From positions 1 to 64,000 of the forward strand of contig JAKPXD010000010.1 in NCBI GenBank assembly GCA_029570385.1: a DNA stretch of 64,000 nt, read 5' to 3'. Below, piece after piece: positions 8,752-17,511 of the stretch; positions within the stretch are counted from its first letter, which is position 1; each line of letters begins with the position of its first letter. The position numbers and the translations under genes were made by a program. The notes beneath the pieces are model-generated. The model made no database searches, was not told where the DNA came from, and saw only the letters and a program-made list of their open reading frames with translations. This DNA comes from a bacterium. Its GTDB lineage: Bacteria; Patescibacteriota; Patescibacteriia; Patescibacteriales; Patescibacteriaceae.

Positions 8752-11700
8752 ATGACCAGGGGCCAAAAATTTTTACTAAGCGGATTATTAATTGGCGGTT
8801 TAGCCGTCGCTGTTTGGTGGGGCGGTCAAACTGTTTTAGCTCAGACAACCACCGATCTTGGTGTTGATTATGTGGCCGCTTCCGGCTTAAGCGCTCAGGA
8901 TCCGCGGCTGACCGTCGCTAAAATTATCAGAATTGCTTTCGGCTTATTAGGCACTATTGCCGTTGTTTTAGTCATCTATGCCGGCTTCTTATGGATGACG
9001 GCTGCTGGTAATCAGGATAAAATTCAGCGAGCCAAGGATATTTTAAAGGCGGCCGTCATTGGTTTAGCTATCATACTGTCAGCTTTTGCCATCACCAACT
9101 TTATAATCAATCAATTGCTTGAAGCGACTAATGGACCTGGTGGCAGCGGTTCTGTTGATCCAGAAATAATTTACCCGCCGGCTGATGCTGATTTTATGGT
9201 CACCGGCTCTAGTCCGGCTAACGGATCAATTGATTTGCCGCGCAATACCTTAGTGCGTTTTCAATTTAACGGTTCAATTAATGCTAACAGTGTTAATGCT
9301 GGCACGGCCCAGATTCTGGCTGATGGCAGTCCAGTGGCTGGTTCGTGGCAGGTCAATGGCCAAGAGATGTTTTTCCAACCCGACGCTATCTGTAACGGTA
9401 GCTGCGGCGAGGTTAATTGCTTGCCAGAAAATGGCACGATTAGTGTTGAGTTAACTAGTGGTATTCAGAGCGCCGGTGCTAATCCTAAAAATTTAGTCTG
9501 CGGTTCGGCTATTGGTTCGGCAACTTGCAGTCTTAACTTCGCCGTTGGCTCAACCATTGATTGTCAAGATCCAACAGCTGAATTTATTTCTAGTGTCGGT
9601 ATTTGTTCCGGCCATAATAATAATATCCGGGTAGCCGCCAGTGATGATAGTAGCTTGGCTAGGTTTGAATTCTTGGCTAATAATCAGTCTTTTAATCTGC
9701 AGACTGGCAATTTTGGCACCAGTTTTGTGGCTAGCGCTTTATGGACGCCAACCAGCAGCGCTGGCGCTAATTTTACTTTACAGGCATTAGTTGATGATTT
9801 AGCTGGTCGTCGGACCAGTGTTCAGCAGGCTGGTAAATTATTACCGGCTCATTGTTGTAACCAAACTCAAGATGGCGATGAAACCGGCATTGATTGTGGC
9901 GGCAGCTGCTTGGGTTGCCAGGGCGCGGCGTGCGCTACTGACTTACAATCGCCAGCAGCCACTTGTAATAATAATTTATGCAGCTCGGGTTTTTGTACTC
10001 AACAAGGCTCTAATGCATCAGCTTGTCAGGCGGCTGGCTATGCGGCTGGTACCGCTTCTTGTTGTTTGTGTAAAAATAAACCGATTATTGCTAGCCTTAG
10101 TCCACAAGGTGGTTTTTGTGTTAATAACACTGATCAGTATTGTTTAATTAATAGCGATTGTGGAACTGGCGGAGTTTGTGATCAAAATTCGCCCAATGCC
10201 AAGACTGGTAATTTAATGACTATTATTGGTAGCGGTTTTGGCACGACTACTGGGTCGGTGGTTTTTGCTGACAATAAACAGGGAGATTTATTGGTCTGTG
10301 GTGTCAACTCTTGGTCTAATAATCAGATTGTTGTCAAGGTGCCGACTGGGGCGATTACTGGTCCGGTCAAAGTAACCAATAGCGATAATTTTAGCGCCAC
10401 TAGCACGCAATCAGTGGTAATTAATAATATTGCTCGGCCCGGCCTTTGCTCTTTAAGCAAGCCAACCGGCACCACTAATGAATTGATTAATTATCAAGGA
10501 TTAAATTTCAGTAATAGCGGACCCGCAGTTACCAAGGCTCTTTATGGTAATTTAACCAATCCGATTCCAACTAATGAGTCGCAAGTCCTTAGTAATGTTT
10601 TGATTAAAGCGCGGGTTCCTAGTTTACAGCCTGGTCAAGTTACTACTTTTGTGCGCAACGAGGGGACTACTATTGGTCCGGCCAGTAATTATTTATCATT
10701 TAATAAATTAGCTGATCCAGGCAGTCAGCCGCAGATAACCGGTTTTGAACCGTCCAGCGGACCACCTGGCCAATATGTCACTATTTATGGCCAGGGTTTT
10801 GGTAATTTGCGAGCCGGTAGTTTAGTTAAATTTGGCAGCATTGAAGCTAATTATGAATTTCCAGCTGAATGCGCCAATTCGGTTTGGTCAGACCGACAAG
10901 TTATTGTTAAGGTGCCAAATAATATAGCCGTTGGCACATATAACCTGTCAATTAGTTTAGCTAGCGGCGCAGTCTTGGCGGCTACTGATGTTTTTACGGT
11001 CAACACCAATCCATTAGCTCCCAGTATTTGTCGAATCAGTCCAACCACTGCTCGTGTCGGTAGTCAATTACAAGTTTGGGGTGAATATTTTAGGGATTAT
11101 GATGCCGCGACCAGTCGACTGCGTTTTAGTCAGAATATTAATGCCACCAGCTCTTGGTTTTATCAATCAAGTGATAATTTTGGCAGTGCTTCATCAACAA
11201 TTCCGGTGGGCGCTGTCAGTGGACCAGTAAGAGTGGTTAATGCCAATGGTGTCAGTAACGGCCTTAATCTTAAGATTGGTGCTTGTCAGATTGATAGTGA
11301 TTGTCAGGGCCAGATTTGTTGCCCAGCGTCATCACCGCGGGGTGGTCAGTGTATAACCGGCGGACAGCCAGCCTGTTACGGTACTTCGGCTAGTTGCGTT
11401 TATCGTTGGTCATTCAATACTGGCAGTGGCAACCAAGCTTGCCAAGACGGCACCACTCTTTGTGGTAATCAATGTTGTGACAGCAGCCAGGAATGTCAGG
11501 ATAATGTTTGCGTTAATAAAGCTTTGTTATCTTGTAATGATTATCATCAATGTAATGGAGCTTTATATTGCCCTAATTCACCGGGTTGGTGCAGCCAGAA
11601 ATTGCATCCAACTATCAATGGTGGTTGCGGCGATGATTATTGCCGCGGATTATTTGTGGAACAAGGGTTATCACCGGATTCGGTTAATTATTGGGCTAAT

Positions 11701-14535
11701 GCTAATGTTTGCGTCAACCAACAAGAATGTGATCCGGCTAAAGCTGTTGTTTTCCAAGTTGGTGTTAATCAAGTAACCTATCAATTACACTGTCAAGATG
11801 GCTATTGGACAACTAATTTAACCGCCGGACAATGTCCGCCTGGTCAAACTGATTATGGTCAGTGGCAATTATTAGCTAATAATATTTGTCGTAGCAATAG
11901 GCCTTGCAGTCAATGTGCTAATCATTTATCTTGCTTAACTTTGCAAAATCAATCTTATTGCGGTCTTGACCAGAAGGTTTGTGCTAGCGGTTTTACTTGT
12001 CAGGATAATCAGTGTCAGAAAGCGGCTGATTCGTGCGAATGTTGTTGCGATAAGAGTTTAAATAATCCAATCAGCAAAATCAATCCCGGCTGTTGCTCTC
12101 CGCTGACTTGTACTGATACTTGTGGTGCCGGCGATGTCCAGGTTAGCATTGATGGTGTAACTACTACTAAACAATTTGGAGTTTGTTCCGGTTGTAAAGA
12201 AGTTAGCGGCGGTCAAGCTGAACGGGATGCCGCCTGTAATTGCACTGGCTCAACTGGTAAGTATTGTGATACTTCCACCCCATTGGGCACTTGTCGCGAC
12301 TGTTCACAGATTGCCAATGCTGCCGAATGCGCTAGCCGCGCTTCTTGTTGTTTTGATCAGAAGACCAATAAATGCCGTGGCGTAGTGAATAATGCCAAAA
12401 TAATCTCGGGAGCTGATGCCGGCAAATGCGGTTACTATCATTGTGATGGCCAAGCCTGTGCCGCTGAATTAACAGCCAGCGGTCAGTTCGCCACTGCTAC
12501 CGAGTGTGAAACTAAATGTCGTGTTGTTAGTCTTCAAGGTCAATCTTGTAATTTAGCTACCACCACTATAATTAGCTTGAACCCCTATAATAATTTACCT
12601 AATACTGAGCAAATTGGTTGCGGTTATCAATTATGCGCCGCGCCTTTAAGCTGCCGAGTAGCTAGTGGTACGAGCACAGCTACTAATAATCCAGCCGATT
12701 GCGGAATTTGTTGCTGCGACCCTAGTCATGATACTTGTGCTCAATTGAGTACCAACTTATCGTGCGTGGCTAATCGTGGTCAATGTTCTGGATCTGGGCG
12801 GGGCTTGTGTTGCGGTTGTCAAAGTGATGTTGATTGCGGCGATAATCTTAATAATGGTTGCGGTCGCGATACTTGCTGTCAGGCTCGTCCGATGTTAGTA
12901 GATACTTTGCCTCAAAATGGCGATAATGGAGTGTGTCGCAATGCGGTTATTCAGGCCAGCTTTAATCAAGCGGTTGATTTAGCTAGCCTATCAGATAATC
13001 TTTTATTGATTGCTGATTATGGCAATAACCGGGAATGCCCTGATGGGACCAAATATTTAGCCATGGATTCTGCTAAGCCGATTAGTTGGTTAGCTCGTCT
13101 GCGCCAAAGAATTTTGGCCTGGATTAAGCCGAGCGCTTTGGCCGTCTTATCAACAGCTGGCAATACTTATTGTTCTATTAATCGTGAAATAAGTGTTTTT
13201 AATCAAGATGTGATTATTCGTCCAACCAGTGTTTTAGATATGAATCGGCGTTATTTTGTGGTTATGGTCACCGATGCTGATATCAATGATAATCGGCCAG
13301 CCGGAATTTTGAACCAAGCTGGGATCGGTATGTCTCGAGGTCAGCCGCTACGATTTAATAATTTGCAATTTCCAGCAGCTATTCAGTGGTCGTTTACTAC
13401 TGGAAAACACATCTGTCAAATTGATCACGTTAAGATTGATCCAAATTCAGTATTACTATCTAATTTAGAGGATTCGGCTAATTTAAACGCTACTGCTATT
13501 AGCGCTAATGGCCAGCCTTTAGCCACTAGCACTAATTATAATTGGCAATGGTCATGGTTAGTTGGTAATCAGTCGGTTGCTCAGTTGGATTCAGCTGATA
13601 ACAAAGCGATTGTCCGACCGCAAAACAAGAAAGATGCCGAAACTTATGTTCGAGCTACCGCTCAAGTGACTGCTGATCATTCAACTGGCGCTGGCACTAG
13701 CCAAACTAGTTTTTCTCAAGAAGCAGCCATTAAAGTTTTCCTTTGCGCCAATCCTTGGCCAGCCCGTCGCAGCGACGGTAGCTGGCGGCCTTGGACCGAT
13801 TATGCCACTAATATGCAATTCTATTATTGCCGTGATGGGCAAGCTAATACCCAGTCCAGCGATCTGCCCGGATTGAAGGTGGTTAGCAGTACTGATCCGA
13901 CAGCGATTAATCCGGCCTTCTATTTTTTCCGTTACAACCAAGCGACTACCTCACCGGTTAATTTACAAGGAACTGCTTCGCCAGCTGGTCAATCGGTTAG
14001 TTTAACCTGGAATGCTTACCCCAGCGCTGTCGGTTATAAGGTTTATTATGGTTTACGCAGCGGCCAGTACTTTAGCGATCCAATTAATGTTTCGCAAGAT
14101 ACTCTAACTACTACTGTTAACGATTTAATTAACGGCCAGCTATATTACTTTGCTGTTTCTGCTATTTTACAGATTGATCAAGCTACTTTTGTGGAGACAC
14201 CATTATCTGCGGAAATTCAAGTTCGCCCGCTAGATATCACAGCTCCAGCTGCGGTTCGCTGTGTTGTTCAGAATATTGTTAACAATAATATTAATTTAGA
14301 ATGGCGGCGAAATACTGATGATACTGTGGCCTATCGTATCGAATATCGGGCTAGCGGAGCCACTGCAGCCGGCAAGGTGATTATTATTAATCAGCCGGCA
14401 TCTGGCCGGACTGTTCATGGAGTGATTCCTGATTTAGTTAATCCCGAGAATGTCTTGATTGATATAAAGGCTGTTGACTTAGCTGGCAATATTAGCGCGC
14501 GACAGAACGAATCGCTGGTTGGTTGTTTTAATTAA
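8752..14535 (+). CDS. Giant surface protein: pilin domain, TIG repeats, cysteine-rich region, FN3 domains (1927 aa)
   Basis: The N-terminus repeats the previous protein: signal peptide (1-30), SGLSAQDPRLTVAKII, two membrane helices (about 60-82 and 101-121) and a GNQDKIQRAKDI loop, as in VirB2/TrbC-like pilins. Then come a Big_5-like module, four IPT/TIG-like modules (about 445-843, with MTIIGSGFG, YVTIYGQGFG and LQVWGEYF cores), and a long cysteine-rich segment (about 845-1380) full of CC and CxxxC spacings. Another Big_5-like part follows (about 1381-1553), then an Ig-like module, then two fibronectin type III domains (about 1736-1925, with VSLTWNAYPSAVGYKVYYG). The cysteines suggest a disulfide-stabilised extracellular stalk. 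Function is unknown; adhesin or host-contact protein is an inference from architecture. Confidence 0.82.
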   Translation: MTRGQKFLLSGLLIGGLAVAVWWGGQTVLAQTTTDLGVDYVAASGLSAQDPRLTVAKIIRIAFGLLGTIAVVLVIYAGFLWMTAAGNQDKIQRAKDILKAAVIGLAIILSAFAITNFIINQLLEATNGPGGSGSVDPEIIYPPADADFMVTGSSPANGSIDLPRNTLVRFQFNGSINANSVNAGTAQILADGSPVAGSWQVNGQEMFFQPDAICNGSCGEVNCLPENGTISVELTSGIQSAGANPKNLVCGSAIGSATCSLNFAVGSTIDCQDPTAEFISSVGICSGHNNNIRVAASDDSSLARFEFLANNQSFNLQTGNFGTSFVASALWTPTSSAGANFTLQALVDDLAGRRTSVQQAGKLLPAHCCNQTQDGDETGIDCGGSCLGCQGAACATDLQSPAATCNNNLCSSGFCTQQGSNASACQAAGYAAGTASCCLCKNKPIIASLSPQGGFCVNNTDQYCLINSDCGTGGVCDQNSPNAKTGNLMTIIGSGFGTTTGSVVFADNKQGDLLVCGVNSWSNNQIVVKVPTGAITGPVKVTNSDNFSATSTQSVVINNIARPGLCSLSKPTGTTNELINYQGLNFSNSGPAVTKALYGNLTNPIPTNESQVLSNVLIKARVPSLQPGQVTTFVRNEGTTIGPASNYLSFNKLADPGSQPQITGFEPSSGPPGQYVTIYGQGFGNLRAGSLVKFGSIEANYEFPAECANSVWSDRQVIVKVPNNIAVGTYNLSISLASGAVLAATDVFTVNTNPLAPSICRISPTTARVGSQLQVWGEYFRDYDAATSRLRFSQNINATSSWFYQSSDNFGSASSTIPVGAVSGPVRVVNANGVSNGLNLKIGACQIDSDCQGQICCPASSPRGGQCITGGQPACYGTSASCVYRWSFNTGSGNQACQDGTTLCGNQCCDSSQECQDNVCVNKALLSCNDYHQCNGALYCPNSPGWCSQKLHPTINGGCGDDYCRGLFVEQGLSPDSVNYWANANVCVNQQECDPAKAVVFQVGVNQVTYQLHCQDGYWTTNLTAGQCPPGQTDYGQWQLLANNICRSNRPCSQCANHLSCLTLQNQSYCGLDQKVCASGFTCQDNQCQKAADSCECCCDKSLNNPISKINPGCCSPLTCTDTCGAGDVQVSIDGVTTTKQFGVCSGCKEVSGGQAERDAACNCTGSTGKYCDTSTPLGTCRDCSQIANAAECASRASCCFDQKTNKCRGVVNNAKIISGADAGKCGYYHCDGQACAAELTASGQFATATECETKCRVVSLQGQSCNLATTTIISLNPYNNLPNTEQIGCGYQLCAAPLSCRVASGTSTATNNPADCGICCCDPSHDTCAQLSTNLSCVANRGQCSGSGRGLCCGCQSDVDCGDNLNNGCGRDTCCQARPMLVDTLPQNGDNGVCRNAVIQASFNQAVDLASLSDNLLLIADYGNNRECPDGTKYLAMDSAKPISWLARLRQRILAWIKPSALAVLSTAGNTYCSINREISVFNQDVIIRPTSVLDMNRRYFVVMVTDADINDNRPAGILNQAGIGMSRGQPLRFNNLQFPAAIQWSFTTGKHICQIDHVKIDPNSVLLSNLEDSANLNATAISANGQPLATSTNYNWQWSWLVGNQSVAQLDSADNKAIVRPQNKKDAETYVRATAQVTADHSTGAGTSQTSFSQEAAIKVFLCANPWPARRSDGSWRPWTDYATNMQFYYCRDGQANTQSSDLPGLKVVSSTDPTAINPAFYFFRYNQATTSPVNLQGTASPAGQSVSLTWNAYPSAVGYKVYYGLRSGQYFSDPINVSQDTLTTTVNDLINGQLYYFAVSAILQIDQATFVETPLSAEIQVRPLDITAPAAVRCVVQNIVNNNINLEWRRNTDDTVAYRIEYRASGATAAGKVIIINQPASGRTVHGVIPDLVNPENVLIDIKAVDLAGNISARQNESLVGCFN

Positions 14536-14543
14536 TCGCTGAT

Positions 14544-14572
14544 TTGGTTGATAATAGCCTTTGTGATATAAT
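14544..14572 (+). promoter_or_regulatory. Promoter upstream of the TSP3-repeat membrane proteins
   Basis: TTGGTT (14544-14549), 17-bp spacer, TATAAT (14567-14572) with TGA just upstream of the -10. About 28 nt before the ATG at 14601. Confidence 0.6.
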
Positions 14573-14600
14573 AATTTAGCTTATTTATAAAACTAAACTT

Positions 14601-15344
14601 ATGTTTGATGAAGTGAATAACCAGCCTACTCCAGCATCGGCCAGTCAGCCGACTGACAACTCAATGCCCAACCAGGCTCCAGCAGCGCCAACCAATCAGG
14701 CCACCGATGGTCAAGTCCAAGATATTTTTGCTAATGGTGAATCACCAGCGGCTAATCAGCCCAGCGGTCAGCCCAATTTTTCTCAACCATTTATGCCGGC
14801 CGGACTACCGGTAACTGCTCAGCCAGTTAATCAGCTGGTGCCGAAATCTGGATCTAACGCTAAGTTAATTTTGGTTGTCTTAGTTATTTTGATTTTAGCT
14901 GGTGCCGCCGCCTTAGTTTACTTACAATATTTTAAAAAGACTCCACCGCCGATTATTACTCCAGAGGCTATTAATGTGAACAGCGAAACTGAGGTTACTA
15001 CTACTGATGAGGCCATGGCTACGGCCACTGATGAAACCATTGTCAGTCCGACCAGTAGCGATAATCCGGTTGGTGTTGACATAGATACTATTAATGTTTT
15101 TGATGAAAATGTTAGTTCAACCGAATTAGATCAAACAACAATCATCGACAGTTCAATGCCTGAGCCTGATTCTGAAGCTATCGCCAATCTTGATAGTGAT
15201 CAGGATGGTCTAACCGATGCCGAAGAGATCAATATTTATCAAACTAATCCTCTCCAAGCTGATAGTGACGGTGATGGCTATACTGATGGTGACGAGGTTA
15301 GAGCTGGCTATAATCCATTAGGTAGCGGCAAATTAGTCCAGTAA
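14601..15344 (+). CDS. Single-pass membrane protein with C-terminal thrombospondin type 3 calcium repeats
   Basis: The first ~85 residues are rich in Pro, Gln, Ala and Asn and probably lie in the cytoplasm. One membrane segment follows (about 88-110), then an acidic Thr/Ser-rich linker. The C-terminus (about 195-240) has two calcium-binding TSP3/EF-hand-like repeats, DSDQDGLTDAEE and DSDGDGYTDGDE, ending RAGYNPLGSGKL. The next gene ends its own repeat with almost the same words, so the two are paralogous at that module. No enzymatic motif is visible. Its position after the giant surface proteins suggests a shared envelope role (inference). Confidence 0.75.
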   Translation: MFDEVNNQPTPASASQPTDNSMPNQAPAAPTNQATDGQVQDIFANGESPAANQPSGQPNFSQPFMPAGLPVTAQPVNQLVPKSGSNAKLILVVLVILILAGAAALVYLQYFKKTPPPIITPEAINVNSETEVTTTDEAMATATDETIVSPTSSDNPVGVDIDTINVFDENVSSTELDQTTIIDSSMPEPDSEAIANLDSDQDGLTDAEEINIYQTNPLQADSDGDGYTDGDEVRAGYNPLGSGKLVQ

Positions 15345-15369
15345 TCATTAGGCCGCTGATGTTTTAATT

Positions 15370-16722
15370 ATGTCGGACCAACCGACTAAAAATTTTAAAA
15401 TCGCCTATTCCGACGAAACTGGCGTCTCTACCGACCAGATTGATTTTGTTAAACAAAGTGATGTCGGCGTCGGCATTGAGGCTGGTCAGTATATTTACAC
15501 CATGCCTAAGGCTTTTCGGTTTGGACCAAAAGTTAAAACAAACAACAAGGTTGGAATTTTGGTTATGGTGGCCGGGTTGATTTTGTTTGTTGGTTTAGTT
15601 TACGTCGGTTATTTAATGCTTAGCAAGAAGCCGATTTTTAGCTTTCGGCCGGTGGCTTCTGACAATAATCCAACCCCCATTAGTGTAGACAATCAAGCGC
15701 CGACCACAACGACCACCACTGAACCAATAACAGAGGTCGCGATTGATTTAAGTGATCCTGAACAAGCTTATTTGCAGTTGCGTTTAAAATTAGATCAAGC
15801 AGCCACATTAGAAGAGTATTTGAATTCTTTTATCGCCGGTGCCAGCCAAAATAAGGCCTATCAATTAGCTGAACAGACCATTGGCTTAGACGCTTTATCA
15901 GATAGTCAAAAATCCAGTACACTCAGTATTAGTAAATCAATGTTGGTACCGCTGTCATCAGCTGATCAAATCACCAAGGATATTAGCGGTGACCGGGCAG
16001 TATTAACTATCACTAAAGCCGATACTGGCCGGATTGCCATCGTGACGATGTTGCTGGAAAACGATCAATGGAAGTTTGATGACGAGCATTGGCAGGATGC
16101 TGTTAATTTATCCGTTAGTACCACTACTGATAATTTAATAATACCATCTTCTTCTAGCAGCACTATTGATCTAGTTGAAGAGTTTTCCTTAGACGCTGAT
16201 ACTGATCAAGACGGATTGACCGATAAAGAAGAAATAATTCTAGGCACTAAGATTGACCAAGCCGATAGTGATAATGATGGCTATGATGATCTAACTGAAT
16301 TGCGGGCTGGCTATAATCCAGCTGGTAGTGGTAAGATTACCAATAATAGCGGTTTAAAGGTGGTTAAACAAGGTCGTTGGTCAACCATAGTACCAGCCGC
16401 TTGGACTAGCCAATTGGGTCGTGATGAATCGGCTATTTTCCGAACTGACGATGGTCATTTTATCCAAGCAGTTATCCTCACCAAAAAGAATGGCCAAGAT
16501 TTGGCTGATTGGTATCAGGAAATTTTTACTGGTCAGACTGCTGATGTGGTTAATGTTGGTCGTAATCAGCTAGCTATCAGTCTGGACGGGCTAACTTATT
16601 ATATTGGTCGACCGGATTTAAATTATTTAGTCAGTTTAACCTATAATCCTGAAACCACTAAGTTATTGAGTTACAGCAATATTTTTCGTTTAGCGGCCGA
16701 TAATATGACACTTAGTGATTAA
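15370..16722 (+). CDS. Membrane protein with extracellular domain and embedded TSP3 calcium repeats
   Basis: 450 residues: a ~58-residue N-terminal tail, one membrane helix (about 61-84) and a Thr-rich linker. An alpha/beta region (about 120-260) resembles the small periplasmic domains often found with such linkers. TSP3 repeats follow at about 275-323 (DTDQDGLTDKEE, DSDNDGYDD, RAGYNPAGSGKI), then a further ~125-residue globular C-terminal domain. The TSP3 part is the same module as in the gene 25 nt upstream. ybeY begins 2 nt after the stop, so transcription probably continues into housekeeping genes. Function is unknown. Confidence 0.72.
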   Translation: MSDQPTKNFKIAYSDETGVSTDQIDFVKQSDVGVGIEAGQYIYTMPKAFRFGPKVKTNNKVGILVMVAGLILFVGLVYVGYLMLSKKPIFSFRPVASDNNPTPISVDNQAPTTTTTTEPITEVAIDLSDPEQAYLQLRLKLDQAATLEEYLNSFIAGASQNKAYQLAEQTIGLDALSDSQKSSTLSISKSMLVPLSSADQITKDISGDRAVLTITKADTGRIAIVTMLLENDQWKFDDEHWQDAVNLSVSTTTDNLIIPSSSSSTIDLVEEFSLDADTDQDGLTDKEEIILGTKIDQADSDNDGYDDLTELRAGYNPAGSGKITNNSGLKVVKQGRWSTIVPAAWTSQLGRDESAIFRTDDGHFIQAVILTKKNGQDLADWYQEIFTGQTADVVNVGRNQLAISLDGLTYYIGRPDLNYLVSLTYNPETTKLLSYSNIFRLAADNMTLSD

Positions 16723-16724
16723 AC

Positions 16725-17132
16725 ATGGTAACAGCTTGTAATTTAACTAAACAGAATATTGACCTAGACCGTTGGCAAAAGATTAGTCAGTTATTTTTAC
16801 AAGAACAACAAGCAGATGGTGATATTAGTCTAGTTCTAGTTGGCGATCGGCGTATTCGGCATTTAAATAATCAGTACCGGCATCGTGACCAGACAACCGA
16901 TGTCTTATCCTTTACTGGCGATGGCGACGGACAATTAGGCGAGATTATGGTTAATTATCAGCAAATTACCCGTCAGGCCCGGCGTTTCGGTCACTCAACT
17001 TGGCGAGAATTAATTTTTATTACCACTCACGGGATTTTGCATTTATTAGGCTATGATGATGATACTGATGGTGGCTGGCAAGTTATGGAGAAAATAAGTC
17101 AAGAATTCGTTGAGAAATATAAAATATGTTGA
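16725..17132 (+). CDS. ybeY: Endoribonuclease YbeY (rRNA maturation factor) with an altered metal site
   Basis: YbeY is a metal-dependent RNase needed for 16S rRNA 3'-end processing and 70S quality control. The 135-residue protein has RHLNNQYRHRDQTTDVLSF, the typical core before the GEI/VM strand, and then the metal motif HGILHLLGYDDD. The family motif is HGxLHLxGYDH. Here H102 and H106 are kept, but the third ligand is Asp112, confirmed from the codons cat...gat gat gat. Asp can still bind metal. The ATG at 16725 lies 2 nt after the previous stop, and the end overlaps the next gene by 7 nt. Confidence 0.9.
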   Translation: MVTACNLTKQNIDLDRWQKISQLFLQEQQADGDISLVLVGDRRIRHLNNQYRHRDQTTDVLSFTGDGDGQLGEIMVNYQQITRQARRFGHSTWRELIFITTHGILHLLGYDDDTDGGWQVMEKISQEFVEKYKIC

Positions 17133-17506
17133 GTTATCGTCGTTTATTAAAAAGTTTTCGTTACGCCCGCCACGGTTTATGGCAGGTTGCCAAAGAGGAG
17201 CAGAATTTTGCCATTGAATTAACGATTGGCGTTAGTGCGATAATTTTGGCCGGCCTGTTGAAATTTGCTTTGTGGGAATGGGCGATTCTATCATTAACTA
17301 TCGGTTTTGTCTTAATTACCGAATTGTTTAATAGCGCCGTGGAGAGAATTAGTGATTTATTAAAACCGCGGCTGGATATTTATGTCAAAGAGATTAAGGA
17401 TATTATGGCCGCCGCGGTTTTCTTGGCCGCTGGTTTATCAGTTATTGTTGGATTAATATTATTTTTGCCCCATTTGATTAAACTATTAATCACTATATTT
17501 CAATAA
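17126..17506 (+). CDS. Diacylglycerol/undecaprenol kinase family membrane protein
   Basis: The 126-residue protein has three predicted membrane helices and the DgkA family pattern: an N-terminal amphipathic region (LLKSFRYARHGLWQVAKEEQNFAIE), the core motif ELFNSAVERISDLL, and VKEIKDIMAAAVFLAA. In Gram-positive bacteria this family mostly phosphorylates undecaprenol, recycling the lipid carrier for wall and polysaccharide synthesis. That fits the many undecaprenol-dependent genes here, but the substrate cannot be read from sequence. It overlaps ybeY by 7 nt, an arrangement (ybeY-dgkA) common in bacteria. Confidence 0.88.
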   Translation: MLSYRRLLKSFRYARHGLWQVAKEEQNFAIELTIGVSAIILAGLLKFALWEWAILSLTIGFVLITELFNSAVERISDLLKPRLDIYVKEIKDIMAAAVFLAAGLSVIVGLILFLPHLIKLLITIFQ

Positions 17507-17511
17507 AGCCT

